DNA of 21,384 bases from Chara braunii (taxonomy: Eukaryota; Streptophyta; Charophyceae; Charales; Characeae), in NCBI GenBank assembly GCA_003427395.1, contig BFEA01000010.1, forward strand, positions 549,723 through 571,106, written 5' to 3'. Below are positions 8,791 to 17,890 of this stretch, piece after piece. Numbering within the stretch: position 1 is the stretch's first letter; every line of letters begins with the position of its first letter. The translations under genes were made by a program, and so were the position numbers. The notes beneath the pieces were generated by a model. That model had not been told where the DNA came from and made no database searches. It worked only from the letters and a program-made list of their open reading frames with translations.

Positions 8791-9766
8791 GCCGACCCAG
8801 AGTTTCACGACAAGTATGCGAATTGCTCCTCTCCTAATCCGGCCCCTTCTCACTATTGGATCCAAGAGGGGTACTTGTCGACAAGCGGGGTAGGGCCTTC
8901 TTTGCGTACCGATTGACTCTCACTTGCGTACACAGCTTCTTGGCGAGTTCCGCGATGCTCCCGCCACCGGACACTTTGGAGTCAATCAAATGAATGGCTG
9001 ACTTCGCGAGCGCTTTTGGTGACCCGGCCTTCTCGACGACGTTACACGCTATTGCGAGTCATGCAAGGTTTGTCGATGCTGCAAATTCCGCAATCATCGT
9101 TCGTACAATGAGTTGCGACCATTACCGGTCCCCTTGCGTCGAAGGGAAGCGATTGCCATGGACATTACCGGGCCGTTCCCCAAGCACAAGACCGGTGTGG
9201 ATGGGATTCTCACGGTGGTCAACCGACTCACCAAGTTCGCCATGTTTTTGCCTTGCTGCTATCATGCCAAGGCACCGGAGTTGGCCGAGGTTCTTTACGC
9301 CAGTTGGATTCGAACCAAGGGTTACCCCAAGGAAATCGTCGGCGACATTCGGTTCATGTTCGATTTTTGGTTGGCGCTTATCAAACGATGGGGCTCATCT
9401 CTCAAGCCAAGTTTGGCTCCCCACCCCCAAACCGATGGTCAAACGGAGAGGGCGCTTCAGACCGCACAGGTTCTCCTTCGCACTGTCATCCGTCCCGACC
9501 AAAAGGATTGGGTTGAGTAGCGGCTGCCAGATGTCGAGTTGGCATACAACTCATCCATCCACCCAGCTATCGGGATGTCGCCCTTCGAGTTCGAGCACGG
9601 CTCGCCGGTCACTTCTCTGTTGGACACAATCATTCCACGAGCGGCCGAGAGCGACAACCATCTTCTCTTCTTGCGTCGGATGCAAGAGCTACTTGTCGAG
9701 GCACGCAACCAGATGGCTAAGACGCAGCAACGCATGAGCCAACGAGGCACGCAACCAGATGGCTAA
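8791..9766 (+). pseudogene. Integrase (IN), broken by indels and stops
   Basis: This would insert element DNA into the genome. The frame of RNase H ends at TGA 8914-8916; a small indel near 8871-8900 moves the integrase into the next frame. There the zinc-binding part shows ATGHFGVN and YCESCKVC. Stops TGA 8999-9001 and TGA 9020-9022 fall where Trp codons are expected. The catalytic core has MDITGPFP (Asp at 9161), then GD at 9341-9346 in a shortened segment, and PQTDGQTERA (Glu at 9446). About two codons seem lost beside the second Asp. TAG at 9518-9520 interrupts before RLPDVELAYNSSIHP, and a 46-bp duplication lies at the end. Confidence 0.93.
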
Positions 9767-9788
9767 GACGCAGCAACGCATGAGCCAA
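9697..9788. repeat. 46-bp tandem duplication at the integrase end
   Basis: Copies at 9697-9742 and 9743-9788, starting CGAGGCACGCAACCAGATGG, are identical by eye. Because 46 is not a multiple of three, it changes frame and brings TAA 9764-9766 into frame. Confidence 0.97.
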
Positions 9789-10297
9789 CAACCAATCGCC
9801 AGCGTCTTCCTTGTCCATTCTGCGTCGGCGATCTCTTTTGGGTTTTCGTCGCGGAATTCAGCCTCGAACAAGATATCTCTCACAAGCTCCCCCCGAAATG
9901 GATGGGCCCCTGGCTGATCGTGGCACCCGCTGGGGATGCACCCGAAGGACCTTCCTTCATCATTCAGGTGCCCGCTCACTTGCCCGTCTACACGGTCTTT
10001 CATTGCTCCAAGCAGGCTCTTTACACGCCAACGGAGCAGGACGACTTTCCCGTGCGAAGATCGCAAGACCCACCTTCTATGGACGGTTTTCAAGAGGTCG
10101 GCAACATCATCTCTCAGCGATGCTACGACAACAGGCCGACCGAATACTTGGTACACTTTACGTACTGCACCCACAAAACTGACCGTTGGTTGACCCGTGC
10201 GGAACTCCAAGTAATAGGTCCGGATGTTCTCGCACGCTACGAACGCAAGATGCAAGGCAAGCCGGTATCTTCAGCTCCACGTCTCACCCGCGTCTAG
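9789..10297 (+). pseudogene. Integrase C-terminal and chromodomain-like tail
   Basis: The end of the polyprotein. From about 9827 the frame reads CVGDLFWVF, the GDLVWV-type segment of the integrase C-terminus, then KWMGPWLIV and VFHCSKQALY. It then reads EVGNIISQRCYDNRPTEYLV and DRWLTRAEL (about 10094-10210), resembling the chromodomain pattern in which a VExILdhR strand, a YLVkW strand and a W-x-x-x-x-L helix follow one another. In chromoviruses this tail can direct insertion to certain chromatin. The similarity is distant, so I call it chromodomain-like. The TAG stop at 10295-10297 lies about 60 bp before the 3' LTR. Confidence 0.75.
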
Positions 10298-10345
10298 TTT
10301 CACCTTCAGATCGTCAGCTTCGCCCTCGACCCGGCGTGACTCTAT

Positions 10346-10358
10346 AAGGAGGGGGGGG
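10346..10358 (+). other. Polypurine tract
   Basis: AAGGA followed by eight G residues abuts the TG of the 3' LTR, the place where plus-strand DNA synthesis is primed in LTR retroelements. Confidence 0.9.
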
Positions 10359-10835
10359 TGTTACATGCTGCGCCTGCACACGGGCCCATTTTAAGGGGCC
10401 CGATGTTGCTGACGGGCTGCAGGACGCATATGCCATCAGACATGCTCCCAGGAGCCCCACGGAGGCCCCCAGGCCGCAGATTCCAAATAAAGGCAGCAAT
10501 ATCTATTGATTTATTTGACTGTTTACCTGTTGTCTTGTCCTTTGTTTGTGCAGACGTCATTACGGACAAGGCAACGCCTTGGGCCAGGTACAAATGCACG
10601 AGCCCTTCCAAAACCAGGCGCGTTTTAGCGCCTGACTCGATGGTACCAATACCGTTGCGGACCACAAGCACCAAGGCAGCGCCTTGGGCCAGGTGCACAG
10701 GAACGGGGCCTGATCTAGGCCTGGCGCGCTTTTGCACCCGCTGCATCAGCAGCATGGTCTGGATGTCCGGTAGGGACCCAGACTAGCTGGGCCGTTTCTG
10801 AGGCTAGCACTAGGTAGGCCCAGCCCGCCCAACGC

Positions 10836-10844
10836 TATATATAG
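10836..10844 (+). promoter_or_regulatory. TATA box of the 3' LTR
   Basis: TATATATAG is followed by CTGGGCAGCAG, conserved with the 5' LTR. This is the likely promoter core; if active here it would drive transcription into the flank near 11660 onward. Confidence 0.55.
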
Positions 10845-11414
10845 CTGGGCAGCAGTTGGGCAAGGGAGAGTTGGGTAGCTCACTTCTTGAGCGACGCGCT
10901 GCTGGAAGGAGGCTGCGCTATTCTGAGTGCAGCGCTGCGAGGCTGGACTCGACGACCTAGGCGAGAGTGAGACGTGGAGGCAATACCTGCAGTGGCAAGC
11001 TTGCCTGGCGCCATAGCTGGGATCTCCACGCAGTACCTGCACAGGGCAACCACGGCGGTTAGTACAGCGACGGTGCCTATAGGTGAAGCAACGAGGAGGG
11101 TGACACCTTCTTCTCCCTTCTTGCCCTCCATTTCTCCTCTTCTCCTCCTTTCATTCTTCTTCTTCTTCTTCTTCTTGAGATATGAGAGTGAGAGTGGTTA
11201 CAGGCAGAGGTTACCGTGGGCATGGCGCCCAGGATACGATTCGACATTTCTGAGACAGACATTGATTGGACATCGGCAAGAGACTATTTTTGGATTTCGC
11301 TATTGCGACCTACCTCTCTTCTCTCGCTCTCTTCCCATCTCTCGTATGTGGTACCTCCCCATGTGTGTGTACAAGGAGGGACCTTTCTTCCTCATGTGAG
11401 GTCCCTCCTCCTCT

Positions 11415-11470
11415 CACATGTGTGATGTATGATGGGATGTCGCACATGTGTGATGTATGATGGGATGTCG
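11415..11470. repeat. 28-bp tandem duplication in the 3' LTR
   Basis: CACATGTGTGATGTATGATG plus GGATGTCG occurs twice (11415-11442 and 11443-11470). The 5' LTR has a single copy near 3027-3055, so it arose after insertion or was carried in only one LTR. Confidence 0.93.
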
Positions 11471-11655
11471 TGTCAGTCCCGGTCAGGTCAGGACTTATCC
11501 TAAAGTCTTCCGTTGCACTACTAGGTGCCATTTTGTATGTATCAGGGTGAACATTGCTTGTTGATGCTCAACTGACATTGCATTGTCCATTCAGTCCTTT
11601 TCATCTCATTGTGGATCCTTGGCTCTACATACATTGCCCCACTGGGCATGTATCA

Positions 11656-11820
11656 ATTAGCCAGGACAGGCCTGTTGCAAAATATTGATATCACAAAGTC
11701 GCACATGCAATGAGGTAGGTGGAGGCCTCTGCAGGCTGCTGCCAAGGCTGCTCCATGCTTTTCGGAGAGCTGGCTTAGCAAGGCAGAAGAGGGTTCTCTG
11801 GCCTGCCAGTGGCTGGATAG
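11656..11820. other. Right flank of the retroelement
   Basis: Host DNA directly after the 3' LTR. No gene or repeat is recognised apart from GCCAG at 11660-11664. Confidence 0.4.
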
Positions 11821-12018
11821 CCATAACAATGATCACGAGTTTTCCAGTTACTCGTGGTCTATGGTATGTGGTTACTGGCAGGGAAGGACATTTTTTCAGA
11901 TAGTTTTTATCTCTAACCATAACAATGCTCACGAGTTTTCCAATTACTCGTGGTCTGTGGTAAGATGATGTGGTTACTGGCAGGGCAGGAGATTTTTTCA
12001 GATAGTTTTTATCTCTAT
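11821..12018. repeat. Two tandem copies of about 96-102 bp
   Basis: Copies at 11821-11916 and 11917-12018 both start CCATAACAAT and end TTTTTATCTCTA. The second has a short insert (AAGATGATG region). Each contains a small hairpin, CACGAG and CTCGTG around an 11-base spacer. Confidence 0.93.
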
Positions 12019-12401
12019 CTCTGCAAATAGCAAGGAAGAGAGACACTAGTTATGCTGCTGCACTCTTTTGTTCTAATGTCTTCTCTCTGGCCTCTTATGG
12101 GGCTTATAGAGTCAGTATAGATTGTTGTTTTAAAAGACTCGAATGTCGATGTCTCTGCAAATACCAAAGGAGAGAGCTTTGTCTTTTCTCTGGCCTCTTA
12201 TGGGGCCTATAGTGTCAATATAGATTGATGTCCTAAGAGACTTAAATGCAGATGTCAGATGTCTCTGCAAATACCAAAGGAGAGATAGGAGTTACGCTGC
12301 TGCACTCTTTTGTTCTTACCTGTCTTGTTTCTCTCTGGTTTCGAAAGGCCTTTATGAAGTCAGTATGCATTGCTGCCCTAAGACACTCGAATGTTGATGG
12401 A
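12019..12401. repeat. Three degenerate tandem copies of about 110-139 bp
   Basis: Copies begin CTCTGCAAATA at 12019, 12153 and 12263. Shared blocks are a GAGAG stretch, GCTGCTGCACTCTTTTGTTC (copies 1 and 3), TCTCTGG with TTATGGGGC, and a block AGTCAGTATAGATTG-like followed by GACTCGAATG-like. The middle copy lacks about 25 bp. It follows directly on the 96-bp duplication, so the whole of 11821-12401 is a compound repeat array. Confidence 0.9.
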
Positions 12402-13676
12402 TAAGTGAATGGCCTCTGCTGGATTGAAGTTGTATTCTTGTGAGAACTTGCAATGAAATTCCGGTTCAAGACGGGACTTCATGACAAAATTTGATTTTTT
12501 CGGTGGGTCACAACATCAACGGAGCAGCAAACGCAAATAGTCACAAAGTTGCAGCCCTCTCATTCCTCCTCTCATCGTCCTGAGTGGCTTTGAAGTTTGA
12601 CACCATGTACCGATGTATAATCTTTCCATTAGAGTTCGTCTGATGGGTTGTAATGTTGTGGTGCCGTTGTCGCCAACCGAATCCTGATGTCGGTGAACTT
12701 CTGCCTTCTGATAAGGTTTGGAGTTTTGGCTATATGGATCGATGGTATGCAAAATTGGGTCTCGAATTCACAGGAGGGAAAAACGAAGCCGAGGGGGCTT
12801 CTGTGTTTTTCAGTAGTTTCTGATTAGTCATTCATTTTAGAAATGAATTGGACACAACTCTTTGTGAGAGACGGGCCTTCAGGAGGGACGGGCATCATTG
12901 GTATTGTCTTTTGCCCGTGTGCTCACTAGGGCTGTTGTAGATGAACCTACCTCCTATTATATTTAGATTCAGTCCAAAAAGTCACCCTGAGGACCCTAAA
13001 CCCCAACTCATTTGGGTGACACACGTAACTGTGACACCATCGGACGACGGCCCAGTGGTTAACCGACGCGTTACACAACAACACTCACACACACGGAACG
13101 ACACAAAACAAATAACACAACAACATTCCTAGTCCCTTTTGTAGTCATCCCATAACCTTCCGATGCGGAAATCGGATAGGCGACGCGCGTGAGACTTAGT
13201 ATAAAATCGCGCGGACGCAGGGCTAACTCATATCAACTCGCAATGCATGCATACCAAGCAGTCGCAATGATGACGTACTATGTAGGACCCATATTCATGC
13301 GGTTCTCATTACTCTCAAGTGTCGGCTGACACACGCCTTGAGGGGTTGATCTCTCGACGCTAAACAACCGCCAAGTGCGGTTGAGAACCACACCCTCTTT
13401 TGCACCCTGCAGAGAGTGGGTGGTACACAGGTTGATACATGTGGTGGCAATCGTCTTTTATCGCCTTGGAGACTAGCTCCATCATCCAGGGTCTGGGAGA
13501 AATCAATGGGTTTGATTTTGACGGCTGTCACGGTCTACAATTTTCAACTGTATAGAAACTTTAGAAAGCAAAGGATAAAAGAAGATCTCCCTCTTCTTTC
13601 AAACGCATAATTTGTTTAACCCTTGCGCATGGTCACAATAGGTCGTTCAAACACCCATTGCGTATCTATGTACATG
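12402..13676. other. Non-coding, no gene recognised
   Basis: Both strands were scanned; frames are short and unremarkable. Positions 13060-13130 are CA-rich (ACAACAACACTCACACAC). AGTATAAAATCGCG (13198-13211) is TATA-like. Nothing else can be named. Confidence 0.4.
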
Positions 13677-13684
13677 TATATAAA
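13677..13684 (+). promoter_or_regulatory. TATA-box-like sequence
   Basis: TATATAAA, followed by GGGG, lies 57 bp before the 59-bp duplication. No coding region follows within several kilobases, so it could belong to a non-coding transcript, a decayed LTR, or be chance in AT-rich DNA. Confidence 0.25.
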
Positions 13685-13740
13685 GGGGTTATAAATATGT
13701 GATGATCACTATTCACAATCACAGTGGGACTGCTCTCAGC

Positions 13741-13858
13741 CACAGGCAGTCAAATCCAAAGTCCGAACTTCCAAACATATCTGCAATCACATCAAAGATC
13801 ACAGGCAGTCAAATCCAAAGTTCGAACCACCAAACATATCTGCAATCGCATCAAAGAT
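13741..13858. repeat. 59-bp tandem duplication
   Basis: Copies at 13741-13799 and 13800-13858 start CACAGGCAGTCAAATCCAAA and end CATCAAAGAT, with about four mismatches by eye. Confidence 0.95.
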
Positions 13859-14236
13859 TCAACTAGGAGTCTATACACTACACGAGGTCAACTTTTCAAT
13901 CATTCTCTGGAGTCACACCCCTCGCTTTAGCCATACAAACCTCCACATTAGTGCACCACAGATGAGTGGTAAGGGCGGATTTGAGTTGAATCGTAAATCG
14001 ACGAATCGGTAACCAAATTGTTATCAGTGATAACAGAAGATAATCCTTGTGGGATCAAGTTAAACTTAACCCATCAAATTAAACTTAACCCAAATCCTGA
14101 TTCGAAACAATAGAGAGGACCTGTATCACAGGACAGGGCAATCCCGAAGCTAGGTCTATAAGTCAATGGAGAGAATCTTCATATCATGATCTCACTCAAA
14201 ATTTTTCCCTTCCCAAAAAGGGTAGGTGATGGCAGA
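13859..14236. other. Non-coding, no gene recognised
   Basis: No convincing open frame. Contains the short repeat TTAAACTTAACCCA (twice near 14067-14092) only. Confidence 0.4.
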
Positions 14237-14392
14237 ATTTCCTCCTTGCAGAGTGGATTAACAGTAGGCCCTCTGTCAAAGTATAATCTATCACTTTTAA
14301 AAATAAGAAAATTTTCTTCCTTGCAGAGTAGATTAGCAGGATCGCCCCCTGTCCAAAATATAATCTATCACCTTTAACACCAAGAAAATTTC
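14237..14392. repeat. 75-bp degenerate tandem duplication
   Basis: AATTTCCTCCTTGCAGAGT (14237 on) and AATTTTCTTCCTTGCAGAGT (from 14310) start two copies that share GTATAATCTATCAC-like and AAGAAAATTT ends. Confidence 0.85.
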
Positions 14393-14500
14393 GACGGCGT
14401 TTCCCGTAGGAAAAGTGTCTTTTCATAATTTATACCAGCCCGAATATAAAAACTGAAGTATTTTCTAACTCTTGGTCAATCAAATTTTGTCTAACTCCCT

Positions 14501-15345
14501 GAATTAGTAAAATTTGGGCAGCACTCCTTTTACAAATGGAGACTTCCCATATTTATAAGATAATAATTTACTAACTCTTTAGATTTGTAAAAATTTGGGC
14601 ACCATTTCCTTTAGAAAATTAGACTTCTCAGATTCATACAAAGTTAAGTTCAGAACCTTAGATAACTTTGATTTTTCAAGGTCCAACTTTGTCTAACACC
14701 TTGAATTCGTAAAAATTTGGGCAGCACTCCCTTTAGAAAATGAGACTTTTCATATTTTTATTAAGTCGTATATAAAATTTAGAGAAACTGAACTTTTAAA
14801 ACTCTAAATTTTGACTACTCCTTGGTTTTATAGAAATTTCGGCAGCGGTTGAAACTAGCACGTGGCGAGTATCTAAAGGAAAAACAACCTCACCTTACAC
14901 GCTTCGGTGATGGTACCCTGTCTGTGCTGGGTACCCACTTGACACAAAAATAGTTGGGGATTCACCCCCTACCTTTCCGCGGTATGTAGTAACTGCTTCC
15001 GTTATAGACCATAGTCTGACAAGACTCAAACACTTTCCTCCTATTCAGTAGTACTGTAGTCATCTTATCATAAAGGATTAGACAACAACACCTCACTTGG
15101 AAAATGAGACTTCCCAGATTCATACAAAGCTAAGTTCAGAACCTTAGATAACTTTGACTGCTCAAGGTTCAACTTTCTTTAACTGCTTGAATTAGTAAAA
15201 ATTTGGGCAGCACTCCCTTTAGAAAATGAGACTTCCCAAATTTTTACTAAGTCATATATAAAATTTAAATAAACTGAACTCTTGAAACTCAAAATTTGAC
15301 AAACTTTTTGGTTTTGTATAAATTTCGGCAGCGCTTCCCGCTACT
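14501..15345. repeat. Dispersed AAATTTGGGCAGCACTCC repeat family
   Basis: A core GAATTAGTAAAAATTTGGGC plus AGCACTCCCTTTAGAAAATGAGAC-like sequence occurs at 14501, 14582, 14703 and 15189. The longest pair is about 235 bp: 14615-14848 and 15099-15335, about 485 bp apart. Both contain TTCAGAACCTTAGATAACTT, and end in AAATTTCGGCAGCG. The pattern reminds me of repetitive untranslated regions of plant gypsy elements, which is inference. Nothing in it codes. Confidence 0.85.
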
Positions 15346-15575
15346 TTCCAGGATTTATACAGGACCAAATATAACAAACGATCCCAGAAAATGCAGAAAG
15401 CGATATAAGTAAAATGAACTCATCTCAGAAAATGCAGGAATTGAAACTAACTAGCGTTTCCCGCTACTTTCCAGGATTTATACATGACTAAGTATAACAA
15501 ACGATCCCAGAAAATGCAAAAAGCGACATAAGTAAACTAAACTCATGTTAGAAAATGCAAGAATTGAAACTAACT
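15331..15575. repeat. 122-bp tandem duplication
   Basis: GCGCTTCCCGCTACTTTCCA (15331 on) and GCGTTTCCCGCTACTTTCCA (15453 on) start two adjacent copies that also share AACAAACGATCCCAGAAAAT and GAATTGAAACTAACT. A nearby motif, TAGCACGTGGCGAGTATCTA, occurs at about 14865 and 15588. Confidence 0.93.
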
Positions 15576-16057
15576 TCTACGACTCTAGCACGTGGCGAGT
15601 ATCTAAAAGAACTACTTGTTAACTGAAACTTAAACTAAGTAATAATCTCGCTCAGCCACATGCAATACCAAAACACAAAGGTAAGTACTCTCACCAGCCG
15701 AAAGTCAACCTTATCAAACAATAGTTTATAGTCTTTCAAGGAGTTACCTCTTTATGCTCAACTTACATTAGGCACAAAGCTAGACTACCCAAAGTATGAA
15801 CTATGTCTAGCTCAACCATTTAATATAAACAAATATAGGGCACTACGACTTTTCTCTTCCTTGGGCACGTGACTAGGTCATCCTGGTCGCCATGAATTGT
15901 TTAAGTATCCAAGTTTTATAAAATCATCTGCACTTAATCTTTTAAGGTAGCATATGATTGAACCGATGATCTTTAGTTGGAGGTTCAACTTGCTTCTTCT
16001 TGCCAGAAATTTATTCTTAGTTAATACTCTCTTTAGTTGGTGATAAACTATAGTCAG
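15576..16057. other. Non-coding, no gene recognised
   Basis: AT-rich with only short frames; a 94-residue minus-strand frame (15878-16162) has no recognisable domain. Confidence 0.4.
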
Positions 16058-16403
16058 ACCACCCAGACTTATGAAACAATATCTGACTAGCATATTCATA
16101 GGTAAAATAGTAATAAAATATAGCCAAGTTATAACCTTTTGGTTCCAGCATGTACGTGGCATTGGACCAAAATCACTCGAACTTATGGAACCTGTCTAGG
16201 TGGTGAAGCAGGAAGAGGTTGAGTCACCCAAACTTATGGAACATATTCCGCCCCCCTCGTTCAAAACTAAAAGAATCTGAGAAAACCCAAAATAAGCAAG
16301 GCAACCAAGCCACCCAAACTTGTGAGATAGTGTTTAGTCCCAAAAAAATCAACCACAAAGAGCCCTCGCAACCAGACCACCCAAACTTATGGAACATGTT
16401 TGG
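16058..16403. repeat. Five spaced copies of a CACCCAAACTTATGGAACAT motif
   Basis: Variants occur near 16058, 16172, 16223, 16309 and 16378. Spacing is irregular (114, 51, 86 and 69 bp), so it is a decayed tandem array or a set of sites. Most copies are preceded by CCA or TCA. No known binding site matches by eye. Confidence 0.8.
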
Positions 16404-17120
16404 TTCTTCAAACAATAAAAAAATAAATATAGTGTTGGGTCTCCCCAACCTTTTGGAGATTTGCCCAGCCTTTGATGGATCCAGTCAGACACAAGCAATA
16501 TATCCTTTCTCTCATCCTTCCCCCAGATGTAAACCCTTTCCACAATCTGTTTTTAGTCAATACAACTAAATTGAAACTTACATTGCGCATACCTTCATTT
16601 AAGTTTGGTTTAAGCCCTGGAAGCCAAACTCACGGTCAAAGTAACAGTGCATGTTGTATAATCAGACAAACATAGCAAGAAGTACGCATATGGGTTATAA
16701 ATGGGTTTATAAAAAGAAATCAATGGTTACCTCTCACTTCTCTGCCTCCAGAACTGCTCCTAAGTTCCGACAGAGCTCCCGCAATCTGTGGGCTGACTCC
16801 TCACAGAATCTTGCTGCGGTCCTACGGGTTGCAATCCCGCATGTCGCCTTCGTCTCTGAACTGGATTAAACTTGGAGTGAAAAGGGTAGGAGGGGTTTCA
16901 GACGCTCGAGATACAAGAGAGGCACAACTCAACTCCAAGGCGAGGGTCTTGTAATTTTTATACGCCTGAGGCTCTCGCAATGGTGGCCAAATGCACAGTA
17001 ACTTAGTCAGCCGAAGTGAAACTGTTGATCATTAACTCCCAGAAGACTGTCTAAATCGTAGCAATACCTCCGCCCCTGTTTAACAATCCTGGTCACTCCT
17101 CGACAACAATCACATTTTTC
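16404..17120. other. Non-coding, no gene recognised
   Basis: Open frames of up to about 70 residues have no recognisable motif. No structure was noticed. Confidence 0.4.
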
Positions 17121-17300
17121 ATCACCACTTCAGGACATCACTTCAGCCTGCCTAAACAGATGGTTTTCAGGGTCGTCGGACCTTTCACCACTTCAGAACC
17201 ATTCAAGTTTGAAAATCCTGAATGGTCCTAAAGTGGTGAAAGCTCCGAAGACCCTGAAAACTATCTGTTTAGGCAGGCTGTATCCTCAAGTGGTGAAGGG
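17121..17300. repeat. Inverted repeat (about 90-bp arms)
   Basis: The left arm (17121-17210) and right arm (17211-17300) are imperfect reverse complements: AGCCTGCCTAAACAGATGG pairs with a CTATCTGTTTAGGCAGGCT end, and TTTCACCACTTCAGAACCAT pairs with ATGGTCCTAAAGTGGTGAAA. The centre is a very short spacer. As RNA it would form a long hairpin, as MITEs and some small-RNA precursors do. Confidence 0.9.
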
Positions 17301-17488
17301 TGGTTTTCATGGTCTTTGGACCTTTCACCACTTCAGGACCATTCATGATCCTCAGATTGCCCAAAACCCTCATTTGACCACTTCAGGACACCCTTCACCA
17401 TTTAAGCATGCAGTATGCCTAAACAGGTGGTTTTCAGAGTCTCGAACCTTTCACCACTTCAGTACCATTCAGGATTTTCAGACTGCCA
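17301..17488. repeat. Two further copies of the hairpin arm
   Basis: TGGTTTTCA, CCTTTCACCACTTCA and ACCATTCA recur at 17301-17360 and 17417-17488 in the left-arm orientation. Both later copies also carry TCAGATTGCC or TCAGACTGCC tails. Confidence 0.85.
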
Positions 17489-17782
17489 AAAACTCTCCCT
17501 TCAGAATTTTTTTATTTTCGAATTTTCAACTGTCCGATAACCGCTTGTGAATGGGAGTTAAGAGCACGGTCCTTTTTTCACGTCGAAGTAAAACAGTCGA
17601 TATTCTTCGTCAGCCCTTGCTATTCACATCGCAAAGTGCTCATTCGTAGGCATATATGTGGTTGCTGGTAGAATCGAGCAGATAACTAGGCGTGACCAGC
17701 GGTTACTCCTGGATTTTAACTCACGCCTGTAACTTACCGCTCCCGTTTTTGTTAGCGGAGCGACTTGCCAACGTTCAATACA
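17489..17782. other. Non-coding, no gene recognised
   Basis: Nothing is recognised besides short frames. Confidence 0.4.
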
Positions 17783-17890
17783 CCGCTTACTCGTGCAGCT
17801 CAACATACGGCTAGACACACGGGTTACTCGTGCAGTTCAACATACAGCTAGACACACCGCTCACTCGTGTAGTTCAACATACGGCGTTAG
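17783..17890. repeat. 37-bp tandem repeat, about three copies
   Basis: Units start at 17783, 17820 and 17857. Each holds ACTCGTG, CAG or TAG, and TTCAACATAC or CTCAACATAC; the first two end GCTAGACACA. The third breaks off after CATACGGC. Confidence 0.93.

Larger units (their letters stand above)
1899..11655 (+). mobile_element. Degenerate Ty3/gypsy LTR retrotransposon
   Basis: A complete but inactivated element of about 9.76 kb. It has two direct LTRs beginning TGTTACATGCTGCGCC and ending GGGCATGTATCA, a TGGTATC primer-binding-site-like sequence 2 bp after the 5' LTR, and an A/G tract ending in eight G residues touching the 3' LTR. The domain order is gag, protease, reverse transcriptase, RNase H, integrase, which defines Ty3/gypsy rather than copia, followed by a chromodomain-like tail. 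Coding sequence passes through three frames because of indels and is cut by many stops. A 691-bp foldback element lies within gag. No envelope gene is visible. A clean target-site duplication is not seen; GCCAG occurs at 1894-1898 and at 11660-11664, but the second copy is offset 4 bp from the LTR end. Confidence 0.95.
10359..11655 (+). repeat. 3' long terminal repeat
   Basis: A 1297-bp copy of the 5' LTR. It has the better TATA box, a TTC run of seven triplets, only one GAGAGTGGTTACAGG segment, and a 28-bp tandem duplication (11415-11470) not in the 5' copy. It ends TATCA at 11655; AATTAGCCAGG follows. Confidence 0.95.

Noticed and set aside
12659-12675. TGGTGCCGTTGTCGCC resembling a retroelement primer binding site
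   Set aside because: No LTR end lies just before it and no gag follows.
13815-13830. tRNA-like T-loop word GTTCGAACC
   Set aside because: No acceptor, D or anticodon stems fit around it, and it lies inside a 59-bp duplication.
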